Below, one piece after another: positions 51,275 to 59,606 of a stretch of 64,000 nt of DNA (the stretch's first letter is position 1; each line of letters opens with the position of its first letter). Both the position numbers and the translations under genes were made by a program. The stretch is from Sphingobacterium psychroaquaticum (lineage in GTDB: Bacteria > Bacteroidota > Bacteroidia > Sphingobacteriales > Sphingobacteriaceae): contig NZ_FXAU01000002.1 in assembly GCF_900177625.1 (NCBI RefSeq), positions 85,707-149,706 on the forward strand, given 5' to 3'. Under the pieces are notes generated by a model. It ran no database searches and was not told the DNA's origin. It saw only the letters and a program-made list of their open reading frames with translations.

Positions 51275-51547
51275 TTATTTTTCGAAAGGAGATACCTGTT
51301 TTGCGGAATGATTTTTTCTGTATTTTTTATACCACAAAATACCTATTCCAACAGCAATAAGGTAGGGAATCGCCAATAGAAACAGAATTCCGTCATTCAG
51401 ACCCTTCCCTTGTGTATTACCATTTGTAGCACTATTTTCAGCATTTAATGAACACATAGCACATTGTGCAGAAACTTCAGTCACGAAGAACACACTCACC
51501 AAAACGGTCATACAGACCGCAATAACAAAAAGATACTTCGATTTCAT
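51275..51547 (-). CDS. small membrane protein with a C-A-M-C-S motif
   Basis: The 90-residue protein has a signal peptide or membrane helix (about 5-27), the short exported motif Q-C-A-M-C-S-L-N-A-E, and a second helix (about 53-73) ending in a basic tail. The Cys-x-x-Cys pair could bind metal or form a disulfide. I do not recognise a named family. The 5-bp spacing to the DUF983 gene suggests a shared role. Confidence 0.7.
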   Translation of the reverse strand: MKSKYLFVIAVCMTVLVSVFFVTEVSAQCAMCSLNAENSATNGNTQGKGLNDGILFLLAIPYLIAVGIGILWYKKYRKNHSAKQVSPFEK

Positions 51548-51582
51548 ATCACAAAGGTACTTATTTTTGTATAGAGTACGCC

Positions 51583-52269
51583 TTACAACAACACATTAAA
51601 CTTTTCCCAAAAGCCATCATGTGGAAGCTCGGCAACGATCGTCATCTTTTCATCCTTTACCGGATGGTTAAAGGTCAGCGACCTGGAATGTAAACAAATG
51701 GAACGGCGTAAACTTCCTCGTGGATAACCGTATTTATTATCTCCCACAATAGGGCATTCCATATACGCAAGTTGGCAACGGATTTGGTGCGTGCGCCCTG
51801 TCAATGGAGTTACCTTCAACAAATAGTAACCATCCAGCTCTCCCACAACCTCATAATCGAGCTGCGCAAAACTACCGCCTTTCACTTCCCGATCATAAGC
51901 TTTAGTTATCATCTTCTTGCGATCCCGCAAAAGCCAATTCTTTAAGGTATCGGCCTGCTTAGGTGGACGGTTACGAACAACGGCCAAATAGCTTTTAGAT
52001 ACGTCCCGATCATGAAACATCCGGTTCATCCGGTCTAATGCTTTACTCGTCTTCGCAAAAAGAATCATGCCGCTCACCGGACGGTCTAATCGATGAATTA
52101 CACCGAGAAATGCCGCATTCGGTTTATTATATTTTTCCGCCAGATACTCTTTCACCATATCTTCCAGCGACTTATCCCCTGTCGTATCTTCTTGAACAAT
52201 ATCACCTGCCCGCTTATTGATTGCAATCAGGTGGTTGTCCTCGTATATGACGTCCTTGTCTGTTATCAT
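51583..52269 (-). CDS. RluA-family pseudouridine synthase
   Basis: The 228-residue enzyme converts uridine to pseudouridine in RNA. The catalytic Asp lies in the family motif H-R-L-D-R-P-V-S-G near residue 60. The later motifs L-L-K-V-T-P-L-T-G-R-T-H-Q-I-R and L-H-S-R-S-L-T-F-x-H-P are present. There is no S4 domain, as in RluA and RluC-short forms, so the target uridine is unclear. It is the gene after mlaD with a gap of 12 bp. Confidence 0.92.
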   Translation of the reverse strand: MITDKDVIYEDNHLIAINKRAGDIVQEDTTGDKSLEDMVKEYLAEKYNKPNAAFLGVIHRLDRPVSGMILFAKTSKALDRMNRMFHDRDVSKSYLAVVRNRPPKQADTLKNWLLRDRKKMITKAYDREVKGGSFAQLDYEVVGELDGYYLLKVTPLTGRTHQIRCQLAYMECPIVGDNKYGYPRGSLRRSICLHSRSLTFNHPVKDEKMTIVAELPHDGFWEKFNVLL

Positions 52270-52281
52270 TAATCGTCCCTT

Positions 52282-53271
52282 CTAGTTAACAGCTTTCAGC
52301 GCCTTCTCTTGTTCTTTTAGCTGTTTCTTAAAGTAACCTCGGAACAAGAAATTGCTCTGCAATGCCTTCATATTTTCATCCAGCTTCGCCGTACTTGCGT
52401 TTAAGTTATTCAAGATCGCTTTGATTTCGACTGCTGTTGCCGGGTCATTTAACAAGACCCCAACCGCGTTGTCTTTATCATTCAACCGTTTCGAGGTTTC
52501 ATTCAAATTAGACATCAAAGCCGTTGCGGTCTGCGTCACACCTTGTAGTTGTGCAGCCGACTGACGTAGGCTAGCAAATACCTCCGTATCTGTCGTTAAA
52601 TCGTGAATTAACCCTTGGTTTCCATTCAGCTTGGTCATCAATGCGGCTAAGTTGGCCGTAGCTTTATTTGCATCGCTCATTACTTTATTTAATGAGCCAA
52701 CAGATCCTTTTAAAGATTCTGCAATAGTAGAATCCGTCAACAACGCGCCAACCGTACCTTTTCCCTCCACCATTTGCTTGGAAAGAATAGCAAAGTTCTT
52801 CGTAATCTCGACCAAATTCTCATTGTTGGCCTGTAGCGTTGCAAACATCGCCTCCGTATCCGTACCATTCACCGACTTAATCACGTCGCCGTCCTTAATC
52901 GGAGGTACACGATCCGTCCCCCCAACCAAACTCACGATCGCATTACCGATAAGACCATCGGAACCCAGTTTCGCGTTCACATCTTCACGAATAAATTCGC
53001 TAGACTTCTCTTCGATATGCATAACGACTTTAACATCGTCGATACTTTGGAATGTAATCTCTTTAATGATTCCGACTTTAACACCGGAAAACCATACATT
53101 ATTTCCAACTTTTAAGCCCTTAACGTCCTTAAAAAAAGTAGTTATCACGAGGTTTTTACTAAACTTATTCTGTTGTGTCCCCAAAACCAAAATTCCGGCA
53201 ACAAGAATTATTAAACCTACTAAAACAAATAACCCGACCGTAAGCGTACGCTTTCTTTCGCTTGTACCCAT
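52282..53271 (-). CDS. MlaD-type MCE lipid-transport protein
   Basis: The 329-residue protein has one N-terminal membrane helix (about 11-29) and one MCE domain (about 35-120, with K-G-L-K-V-G-N-N-V-W-F-S-G-V-K-V-G). A long helical, Gln/Asn/Leu-rich periplasmic stretch follows to the end. MlaD hexamers form a lipid conduit between the membranes. The ABC ATPase and permease genes lie directly upstream in the same operon. No MlaB, MlaC or MlaA is seen here. Confidence 0.92.
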   Translation of the reverse strand: MGTSERKRTLTVGLFVLVGLIILVAGILVLGTQQNKFSKNLVITTFFKDVKGLKVGNNVWFSGVKVGIIKEITFQSIDDVKVVMHIEEKSSEFIREDVNAKLGSDGLIGNAIVSLVGGTDRVPPIKDGDVIKSVNGTDTEAMFATLQANNENLVEITKNFAILSKQMVEGKGTVGALLTDSTIAESLKGSVGSLNKVMSDANKATANLAALMTKLNGNQGLIHDLTTDTEVFASLRQSAAQLQGVTQTATALMSNLNETSKRLNDKDNAVGVLLNDPATAVEIKAILNNLNASTAKLDENMKALQSNFLFRGYFKKQLKEQEKALKAVN

Positions 53272-53277
53272 ATGTAT

Positions 53278-54051
53278 TTAAACAATAAAATTATAGTCAT
53301 AAAATGGTCTGACCCGTTCGTCATCCGTATCAAAAATCTCGGCAAAAGAGCCTTGTCGTTCAAATTTACCATCCAACAACATCACCATACGATCCCCGAT
53401 CATCTTCGCACAAGCCAAATCATGTGTGATAATAATCGAAGAAGTATTATAACGCTCCTGTACTTCATTAATCAACGAGTTAATATCTAAGCAAGTAATC
53501 GGATCCAATCCTGCTGTAGGCTCATCATACAACATAATATCTGGTCGTAAGATCAATGTCCGCGCAATACCAATTCGTTTCCGTTGCCCACCAGATAATT
53601 CAGACGGCATCTGGTTTATGGCACGCGACAGTCCCACGCCCTCCAACACCTCTTCCACTTCTCGATCAATCTCTGCACGCGATAGATTACGTTTATTACG
53701 GACCAATGGAAACTCTAGATTCTCACGCACCGTCATACTATCATACAAAGCACTATTCTGAAAAGAAAAACCGATGCGCTGTCTTAATGCCCTTAGCTCC
53801 TTATCTGTCAAACGGTTTACCACCTCACCGAGAACTGTAATATCTCCACGATCCGGATTCAATAACCCCGAAATAAGCTTAATTAAAACAGATTTACCCG
53901 TTCCGGAACGTCCCAAAACAACTAAATTTTCCCGATTATACAGTTTAAGATCCACATCTCTTAAAACGTGTAAATCACCAAATGATTTACTCACTTTATC
54001 AACATGGATAACAACATCATCGTAATTTATATTTGCCTTACTCTTTTCCAT
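53278..54051 (-). CDS. MlaF-type ABC ATPase
   Basis: The 257-residue ATPase has Walker A G-R-S-G-T-G-K-S-V-L, Q-loop F-Q-N-S-A-L-Y-D-S-M-T, signature L-S-G-G-Q-R-K-R, Walker B I-M-L-Y-D-E-P-T and switch His in I-I-T-H-D. The phrase Y-D-E-P-T-A-G-L-D-P-I is that of MlaF proteins. It powers glycerophospholipid transport across the envelope with MlaE and MlaD. It lies 6 bp from each neighbour, so it is part of the operon. Confidence 0.94.
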   Translation of the reverse strand: MEKSKANINYDDVVIHVDKVSKSFGDLHVLRDVDLKLYNRENLVVLGRSGTGKSVLIKLISGLLNPDRGDITVLGEVVNRLTDKELRALRQRIGFSFQNSALYDSMTVRENLEFPLVRNKRNLSRAEIDREVEEVLEGVGLSRAINQMPSELSGGQRKRIGIARTLILRPDIMLYDEPTAGLDPITCLDINSLINEVQERYNTSSIIITHDLACAKMIGDRMVMLLDGKFERQGSFAEIFDTDDERVRPFYDYNFIV

Positions 54052-54057
54052 ACGACC

Positions 54058-54816
54058 TTAACCTACTAATGAAAGTATCTGAACAATCAGTAACTCCTCT
54101 ATAAAAACCAAGAACATCGAAGCCACTACCGCTGCGTTAGCAGCTTTCCCGACCCCTTCAGTACCCTTGGACGAATAATAACCGATGTATGAACTCGTAA
54201 AACCAATGGTAAACCCAAACACGACAGCGCGCAACACCATCGCAAATATATCTTTCGCCGCAATAGCCTCGAATACTTGTGTAAAGAAGGCCAAGAAACT
54301 TAAATCATCTTTACCAGCAATACTCAGGTAACCACCCAATAAACCAATACCTGCAACATAAAAACACAATACAGGAATCATCGTGGTCGTCGCCAAAATA
54401 CGCGTAGAAACCAAAAACTTAGTCGGATTGGTTCCCGATACTTCCATCGCATCAATTTGCTCTGTCACGTTCATCGAGCTTAACTCCGCACCAATCTGTG
54501 ACCCCACCTTACCGGAACCGATAAGCGCCGTTACCAACGGGGCCAAAGCACGAACAATAGCAATGGAAATCAACTTAGGCAACCACGAGGTCGCACCAAA
54601 TTCCTCCAAGGAAGGTCGCGATTGTTTGGTAAAAACAAAACCTACAATAAAACCAGTTAAACTAATCAACGGAAATGACTTCCATCCTATTTCATAACAC
54701 TGCCGGATAATTTCCTTAAACTCATAGGGCGGAGATACCACTTCTCTCAAGAAACGCATCATAAAGCGATGGATTCTTGCAAACTCGAGCAGTAGATTTT
54801 CTATTTTACGTTTCAT
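54058..54816 (-). CDS. MlaE-type ABC permease
   Basis: The 252-residue permease has the family's five or so membrane helices, with the conserved E-F-G-A-T-S-W-L-P-K and P-L-V-T-A-L-I-G-S-G-K-V-G-S-Q-I-G segments in the middle and I-G-Y-Y-S-S-K-G-T-E-G-V-G-K-A-A-N-A-A-V-V near the end. It is the first gene of the mlaE-mlaF-mlaD set. The leader from the promoter at 55007-55014 would be about 185 nt, unusually long. Confidence 0.93.
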   Translation of the reverse strand: MKRKIENLLLEFARIHRFMMRFLREVVSPPYEFKEIIRQCYEIGWKSFPLISLTGFIVGFVFTKQSRPSLEEFGATSWLPKLISIAIVRALAPLVTALIGSGKVGSQIGAELSSMNVTEQIDAMEVSGTNPTKFLVSTRILATTTMIPVLCFYVAGIGLLGGYLSIAGKDDLSFLAFFTQVFEAIAAKDIFAMVLRAVVFGFTIGFTSSYIGYYSSKGTEGVGKAANAAVVASMFLVFIEELLIVQILSLVG

Positions 54817-55006
54817 TTATATTATGTAGGTAATCCTAAACACGCTTAACTCTTACTTTCCATCCTGCTAACCTAAGGATGCGCATGACCGCAATAGTTC
54901 CAGAGGATTATCGAACCTTTAATCGATAGGCGTCCATGTCCTTTGGCTGTTCGGATAGCGACCATTTTGCCGGTTCCGAGTGCCACTTCGCAGAGAAATA
55001 ATCGAG

Positions 55007-55038
55007 CAAAGGTACAAAACTAGTCAGTATTGACCAAA
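55007..55038 (-). promoter_or_regulatory. promoter of the mla operon
   Basis: On the minus strand TTTG (55038-55035, within the ddl 3' end), a 20-nt spacer and TACCTTTG (55014-55007) form a good promoter with about 185 nt of leader before mlaE. Confidence 0.65.
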
Positions 55039-56030
55039 GCAGCTTCTATAAGTTCTGTGTAAAAAGCAGTTTCTTTCATTCCGAAAGCACGTACTTGCTG
55101 CGGAATAAAGCTTTGCGCCGTTTGTCCAGGAATGGTGTTTATCTCAATAAAATAAAAATTGTCTGTCCCATTCTCCAGGAAAAAATCAACACGAACCATG
55201 CCTTTACAGTTTAAGCGAACAAAGATCTCCCGAATAATGCGTCCAGCCCGTTCCTGCTGCTCCACCGTCAGATCAGCTGGTGTAATTTCTTCCGTCAGTC
55301 CCGGTGTATATTTTGCTTCAAAATCGAAAAACTCACGTGTTGTCTTCACTTCGGTAGCAGGAAGCACAACGAGTTCGCCCTGCGCATTCCGGAAAATACC
55401 TTGGGAAAATTCACGGCCCGTTACAAACTCTTCCACCAACACCTCTTGCCCCGTTCCTTCCGCATCATAGGCTTTATCCAGCGCTTCCTGTAGCGCGTCA
55501 ATCGTTTTAACTTTCGTCATTCCAATACTACTCCCACCAGCATTTGGTTTTACGAAATAGGGTAATTTCAAGGCATCAGTCACCATACCATAAGCTTGGG
55601 CACGCTGGCTCTCAAACAGTAAAACCGACTTCGCAGCATACATCTCAGGCACTCCTGTCAAAACCGCCTTCGTATACCCTTTATTCATGGTCAGCGCCGA
55701 GGTGAGTGCATTGCATGAGGTATACCGCAAACCGATCATATCAAAATAACCTTGTAAACGACCATCCTCACCCGGTGTTCCATGTAGAATAATGAACGCG
55801 ACATCAAATGTCACTTTTTGTCCATTCTGCACAAACGAAAAATCACTTCGGTCAATCGTAAAGGTTTTTCCTTCCGCATCCAGATAATACCAATCTTCTA
55901 CCGTGATATGTACAGGATAAACGTCATAGCGCGCTGTATCCATCTGTGATTGTACAAAGGCGGCACTTTTTAAAGAAACCTCTGCCTCGCCGGTGTAACC
56001 TCCGGTAATTAATGCTACTTTTGTTTTCAT
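55020..56030 (-). CDS. ddl: D-alanine--D-alanine ligase
   Basis: The 336-residue ATP-grasp enzyme joins two D-alanines for peptidoglycan. N-terminal G-G-Y-T-G-E-A-E-V-S-L-K, the H-G-T-P-G-E-D-G motif near 85, the central K-P-N-A-G-G-S-S-I-G-M and the C-terminal F-I-E-I-N-T-I-P-G-Q are all present. It stands alone, divergent from the PASTA/mltG genes across 205 bp. Confidence 0.95.
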   Translation of the reverse strand: MKTKVALITGGYTGEAEVSLKSAAFVQSQMDTARYDVYPVHITVEDWYYLDAEGKTFTIDRSDFSFVQNGQKVTFDVAFIILHGTPGEDGRLQGYFDMIGLRYTSCNALTSALTMNKGYTKAVLTGVPEMYAAKSVLLFESQRAQAYGMVTDALKLPYFVKPNAGGSSIGMTKVKTIDALQEALDKAYDAEGTGQEVLVEEFVTGREFSQGIFRNAQGELVVLPATEVKTTREFFDFEAKYTPGLTEEITPADLTVEQQERAGRIIREIFVRLNCKGMVRVDFFLENGTDNFYFIEINTIPGQTAQSFIPQQVRAFGMKETAFYTELIEAALVNTD

Positions 56031-56132
56031 CTATTGTTTTTTCAATGACTGATGAGAGCGTAATGTGAATGATAATAGACACCTAGGCATACTCATTTAC
56101 ATCTCGGTTTCATAAATTATATTAAACGAAGA

Positions 56133-56145
56133 CAAATATAATTTG
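56133..56145. promoter_or_regulatory. shared divergent promoter core between ddl and the PASTA gene
   Basis: The palindromic CAAATATAATTTG reads TATATTTG on the minus strand (toward ddl) and TATAATTTG on the plus strand (toward the PASTA gene). One core may fire both ways. Confidence 0.4.
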
Positions 56146-56235
56146 CGTTACACGGAAAAACGAATATTTTTGCTTTATAAAAAACAGATGCGTGCTTCGT
56201 TTCGCTTTTGTTTAATAACTATAACTTTTGAATAG

Positions 56236-56991
56236 ATGTCAAAAATACTTTCGTATCTTAAGACCAGTACCTTTAGGAAGAATTTTGTTACAATCCTAGG
56301 CGTTACCATCCTTTTATTTCTATTTCTATATTTTGGACTAAAAGTATACACTAAACATGGTGATGCCATTGAAGTTCCAATCGTAAAAGGGATGCAAATT
56401 GAGCAAGCCATAGCCACATTAGAAGATGCCGGCTTAGAATACTCCTTGGACTCGGTTTATCAAATGGATATGAAGCCAGGTCTTGTTATTGAGCAGGATC
56501 CAGAAGCACGTGCCCACGTAAAAACAGGAAGAACCATCTACCTTACCTTTATTACTCAAGTATCACCCGAGGTTCCATTCCCGAATATTATTGATAAAAC
56601 ATTGATCGAAGCGACTGCGATTTTAAAGAACCAATCCTTAAAAATTGCGGACACGGTTTATGTATCTGATATTGCACGGGATGTTGTTCTGGATGTCAAA
56701 TTCGGTGGTCAACCGTTAAAAAGTGGCCGTCTAATCGCTAAGGGTTCCAAAGTCACCTTGGTTTTAGGAAATGGTAAAGGTGAAAACGAAGTGGAAATGC
56801 CAAACCTTTTAGGCCTATCTTTATCCGAAGCAAGATTTGCACTAAGCGGTGCAGGCTTAAGTTTGGGCGGTGTTACTTATACTGGAACGATACAGGATTC
56901 CCTGGCAGCAAAAGTAATCAGCCAACTGCCCGATACATCAACCAAAGTAATTAGTATTGGTTCCCCTATTCATTTAACACTGTCTAACTAA
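56236..56991 (+). CDS. PASTA-domain membrane protein
   Basis: The 251 residues hold a membrane helix (about 16-38) and three PASTA domains (about 42-110, 112-180, 185-251), beta-lactam/peptidoglycan-binding modules usually linked to Ser/Thr kinases or penicillin-binding proteins. No kinase or transpeptidase domain is attached. Neighbours ddl and mltG are both peptidoglycan enzymes, so a cell-wall role is likely. The gene is followed after 16 bp by mltG. Confidence 0.9.
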   Translation: MSKILSYLKTSTFRKNFVTILGVTILLFLFLYFGLKVYTKHGDAIEVPIVKGMQIEQAIATLEDAGLEYSLDSVYQMDMKPGLVIEQDPEARAHVKTGRTIYLTFITQVSPEVPFPNIIDKTLIEATAILKNQSLKIADTVYVSDIARDVVLDVKFGGQPLKSGRLIAKGSKVTLVLGNGKGENEVEMPNLLGLSLSEARFALSGAGLSLGGVTYTGTIQDSLAAKVISQLPDTSTKVISIGSPIHLTLSN

Positions 56992-57007
56992 TACAGTCTC
57001 TAAACAA

Positions 57008-58051
57008 ATGGTAGATCAGCAAAAAAGAATCCCAAAGTGGTTGAAAATAGGTGCCGCCATAGTGGCACTACTCATCGTGGTTATCGGTTGGAAAGCCTAC
57101 CAGACATTTCTGGGTCCCAATATAACAGGAGACCAAAAGTATGTATTCATTCATACAGGAGATACTTACGACAAGGTCCTTAAAAAATTGGAAGGACAAC
57201 ACATCGTAAAAGATATCAAAAGCTTTGACCTCGTTGCCAAAGCAATGAAGTACCCGACTTTAGTAAAGCCAGGGCGTTATAAGTTGACGGAAGGAATGTC
57301 GAACCGCCAATTAATTGGCAACTTACGAGGCGGGTACCAAGAAGCCGTGAAATTTAGATTTGAAAACATCCGCCTAAAAGAGAATTTTGCGGCACTATTG
57401 GGTAAAAATTTCGAATCCGATTCGACTACATTCATCCACCTTTTGAATAATGAAAAGCTGGCCAACTCCTACGGATTTACAAAGGATAATTTCTTTACGA
57501 TGTTTATTCCAAACACCTACGAAATCTATTGGAATACAGAACCAGAGAAAATCATAGCGAGGTTTCACGAGGAATATCAACGTTTTTGGAACGCTGACCG
57601 TAAACAGAAAGCAACAGCCTTAAATTTAACCCCACAAGAAGTTAGTGTATTGGCTTCAATCGTTAAAGGAGAAGCGCTTCATAGGGACGAGATGCCCGCA
57701 ATCGCTGGCCTGTACCTAAACAGATTGCGGAAAGGAATACTGTTACAAGCAGATCCGACCGTAATTTTTGCCAACAATGATTTTACCATTCGTCGTGTCT
57801 TAAATAAGCACCTCACGATAGACAATCCATACAACACATACCGTTTCAAAGGCCTGCCTCCGGGACCGATCATGCTTCCAAGCATAACATCGATCGACGC
57901 GGTCCTGAATTACAAGAAACACGAGTACATCTATATGTGTGCGAAAGACGATTTCTCCGGTTATCATAATTTTGCGGTAACACAAGCAGAGCATCTCGTA
58001 AATGCACGTAAATTCCAACAGGCGCTCGACGCCAGGAACATCAAGAAATAG
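57008..58051 (+). CDS. mltG: endolytic peptidoglycan transglycosylase MltG
   Basis: The 347-residue protein has a membrane helix (about 14-32), a LysM-like domain and the YceG catalytic domain. The latter includes A-S-I-V-K-G-E-A (catalytic Glu near residue 222) and N-R-L-R-K-G-I-L-L-Q-A-D-P-T-V-I. MltG cuts nascent glycan strands and sets their length. It is cotranscribed with the PASTA gene. A perfect terminator follows. Confidence 0.93.
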   Translation: MVDQQKRIPKWLKIGAAIVALLIVVIGWKAYQTFLGPNITGDQKYVFIHTGDTYDKVLKKLEGQHIVKDIKSFDLVAKAMKYPTLVKPGRYKLTEGMSNRQLIGNLRGGYQEAVKFRFENIRLKENFAALLGKNFESDSTTFIHLLNNEKLANSYGFTKDNFFTMFIPNTYEIYWNTEPEKIIARFHEEYQRFWNADRKQKATALNLTPQEVSVLASIVKGEALHRDEMPAIAGLYLNRLRKGILLQADPTVIFANNDFTIRRVLNKHLTIDNPYNTYRFKGLPPGPIMLPSITSIDAVLNYKKHEYIYMCAKDDFSGYHNFAVTQAEHLVNARKFQQALDARNIKK

Positions 58052-58056
58052 CAAAT

Positions 58057-58091
58057 AAAATTGCCCTCTTGTCGAGGGCAATTTTATTTTC
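58057..58091 (+). terminator. terminator after mltG
   Basis: A 12-bp perfect stem (AAAATTGCCCTC with GAGGGCAATTTT) and a 5-nt loop lead into ATTTT. Confidence 0.85.
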
Positions 58092-58117
58092 CGACTTTTA
58101 CTGTTTAACTTCCCGTT

Positions 58118-58525
58118 ATGTTTACACACGAAACCCAAATACGAATACGATACGCGGAGACAGACCAAATGGGTTATGTTTATTATGGAAATTATGCCTC
58201 TTTTTACGAGGTCGCTCGGACAGAAATGTTACGAAGTACCGGCTTCTCCTATAAAGAGCTGGAAGAAATGGGAGTCATGATGCCTGTCATGGATCTGACC
58301 TGTAAGTACTACCAACCGGCACGCTACGACGACCTCATTACAATACGCACCACCATAAAGGAAAGACCCCTAGTACGACTAATGTTCGAATATGAGATAT
58401 TCAATGAACAAGGTACCTTGCTCAACACGGGAAGTACGCAGCTGGTATTTGTAGATATGAAAAAAAATCGCCCTTGCAAAGCACCTCAGATTTTTCAAGA
58501 TAAGATGGACGCCTTTTTTGGGTAA
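58118..58525 (+). CDS. YbgC-type acyl-CoA thioesterase
   Basis: The 135-residue single hot-dog domain belongs to the 4HBT group. The catalytic motif is R-Y-A-E-T-D-Q-M-G-Y-V-Y-Y-G-N-Y near residues 10-25. In the YbgC family its Asp attacks the acyl-CoA thioester. Substrates are short acyl-CoAs or acyl-ACP, and the physiological one is unknown. No tol-pal gene, the usual neighbour in Proteobacteria, is present. BrkB follows after 3 bp. Confidence 0.9.
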   Translation: MFTHETQIRIRYAETDQMGYVYYGNYASFYEVARTEMLRSTGFSYKELEEMGVMMPVMDLTCKYYQPARYDDLITIRTTIKERPLVRLMFEYEIFNEQGTLLNTGSTQLVFVDMKKNRPCKAPQIFQDKMDAFFG

Positions 58526-58528
58526 CGA

Positions 58529-59512
58529 ATGCAGAAAAAATTACACGACACCCTCCTCCAATTTAAATACTATGATCGATTTATAGAATGGACCAAGGTT
58601 ACTGTTGTGCCTGGATTCGGCTCGTTACCGCTATACACCGTTTTCAGTTTTTTCTTCCAAGAAATATCGCGGGATTCCATTGTTAACAAAGCCTCCTCCC
58701 TGGCCTACAATTTTATGTTAGCGCTATTCCCGGGTATACTTTTTCTATTTACACTAATCCCCTATATCCCGATTAATAATTTTCAGCAGAAGTTACTCGA
58801 CCTGTTGCAAGTAGCGCTCCCACACAATGCGTATGACTTTTTACAGACGACGCTGGAGGATATTATCAAAAACCAAAACTCAGGACTCCTCTCTATCGGT
58901 TTCTTGCTAGCGACCTTTTTTGCCACAAACGGGATGACGACACTGATGTTTGCCTTTAACAAGGCAGCCCTGGCAAAGGAAAAACGATCTTGGTTAAAAA
59001 AGCGAGGAACTGCTTTGGCCCTCTCTTTCGGAATAGTCCTCGCATTGGTTATCGGCATAACAATATTTACCGTTACCGGCTTTGTCATTAACTACTTAAA
59101 AACACATATTGATTATGATTTAGCCTGGTTTTGGCGTTTCATAATTGGTCTATCCCGTTGGGTAGTCCTATTCAGCATCTACTTTTTTACCGTCAGTATG
59201 CTCTATAAATTTGCGCCCAGTGATTCTAAAAAATGGAAATTTTTAAATGCTGGAGCCAGCTTAGCCACCATATTGGCTATCTTGACCTTCACAGGCTTCA
59301 CGTTCTACATCAATAACTTTGGAGCCTATAATAAACTATACGGCTCCATTGGAACCTTGATCGTCGTTATGATCTGGATGTATCTTAATTCCTTGATCTT
59401 ATTAATTGGTTTTGAGCTCAATGCAGCTATTGCGCTCTCCAAACAAAGTGTTAAGATTGTGAAACCCCGGACATACAATGCATTCAAACAAGAAAACACC
59501 CCGAAAGATTAG
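58529..59512 (+). CDS. YihY/BrkB-family membrane protein
   Basis: The 327-residue inner membrane protein has about six helices (between 40 and 300) and the family phrases S-L-A-Y-N-F-M-L-A-L-F-P-G, G-S-I-G-T-L-I-V-V-M-I-W-M-Y and L-I-G-F-E-L-N-A. Members were once called ribonuclease BN by mistake; their role is not established, and envelope or transport functions are suspected. It starts 3 bp after the thioesterase gene and is probably coupled to it. Confidence 0.9.
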   Translation: MQKKLHDTLLQFKYYDRFIEWTKVTVVPGFGSLPLYTVFSFFFQEISRDSIVNKASSLAYNFMLALFPGILFLFTLIPYIPINNFQQKLLDLLQVALPHNAYDFLQTTLEDIIKNQNSGLLSIGFLLATFFATNGMTTLMFAFNKAALAKEKRSWLKKRGTALALSFGIVLALVIGITIFTVTGFVINYLKTHIDYDLAWFWRFIIGLSRWVVLFSIYFFTVSMLYKFAPSDSKKWKFLNAGASLATILAILTFTGFTFYINNFGAYNKLYGSIGTLIVVMIWMYLNSLILLIGFELNAAIALSKQSVKIVKPRTYNAFKQENTPKD

Positions 59513-59539
59513 TCAAATATTTTTTTTCCACTTAATCTC

Positions 59540-59567
59540 TTGTATATAAAAGTTTTTCGTATTTTTG
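59540..59567 (+). promoter_or_regulatory. promoter of rpsA
   Basis: TTG (59540-59542), a 17-nt spacer and TATTTTTG (59560-59567) fit the Bacteroidota pattern. The leader is about 36 nt. Confidence 0.7.
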
Positions 59568-59606
59568 CAGTCCCTACAATGTGGGGAAAAGGAGATTAAT
59601 TAATTA

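Noticed and set aside
54873..54986. 37-residue frame in the mla leader starting with GTG
   Set aside because: A frame of this size is expected by chance, and there is no start context or recognised family.
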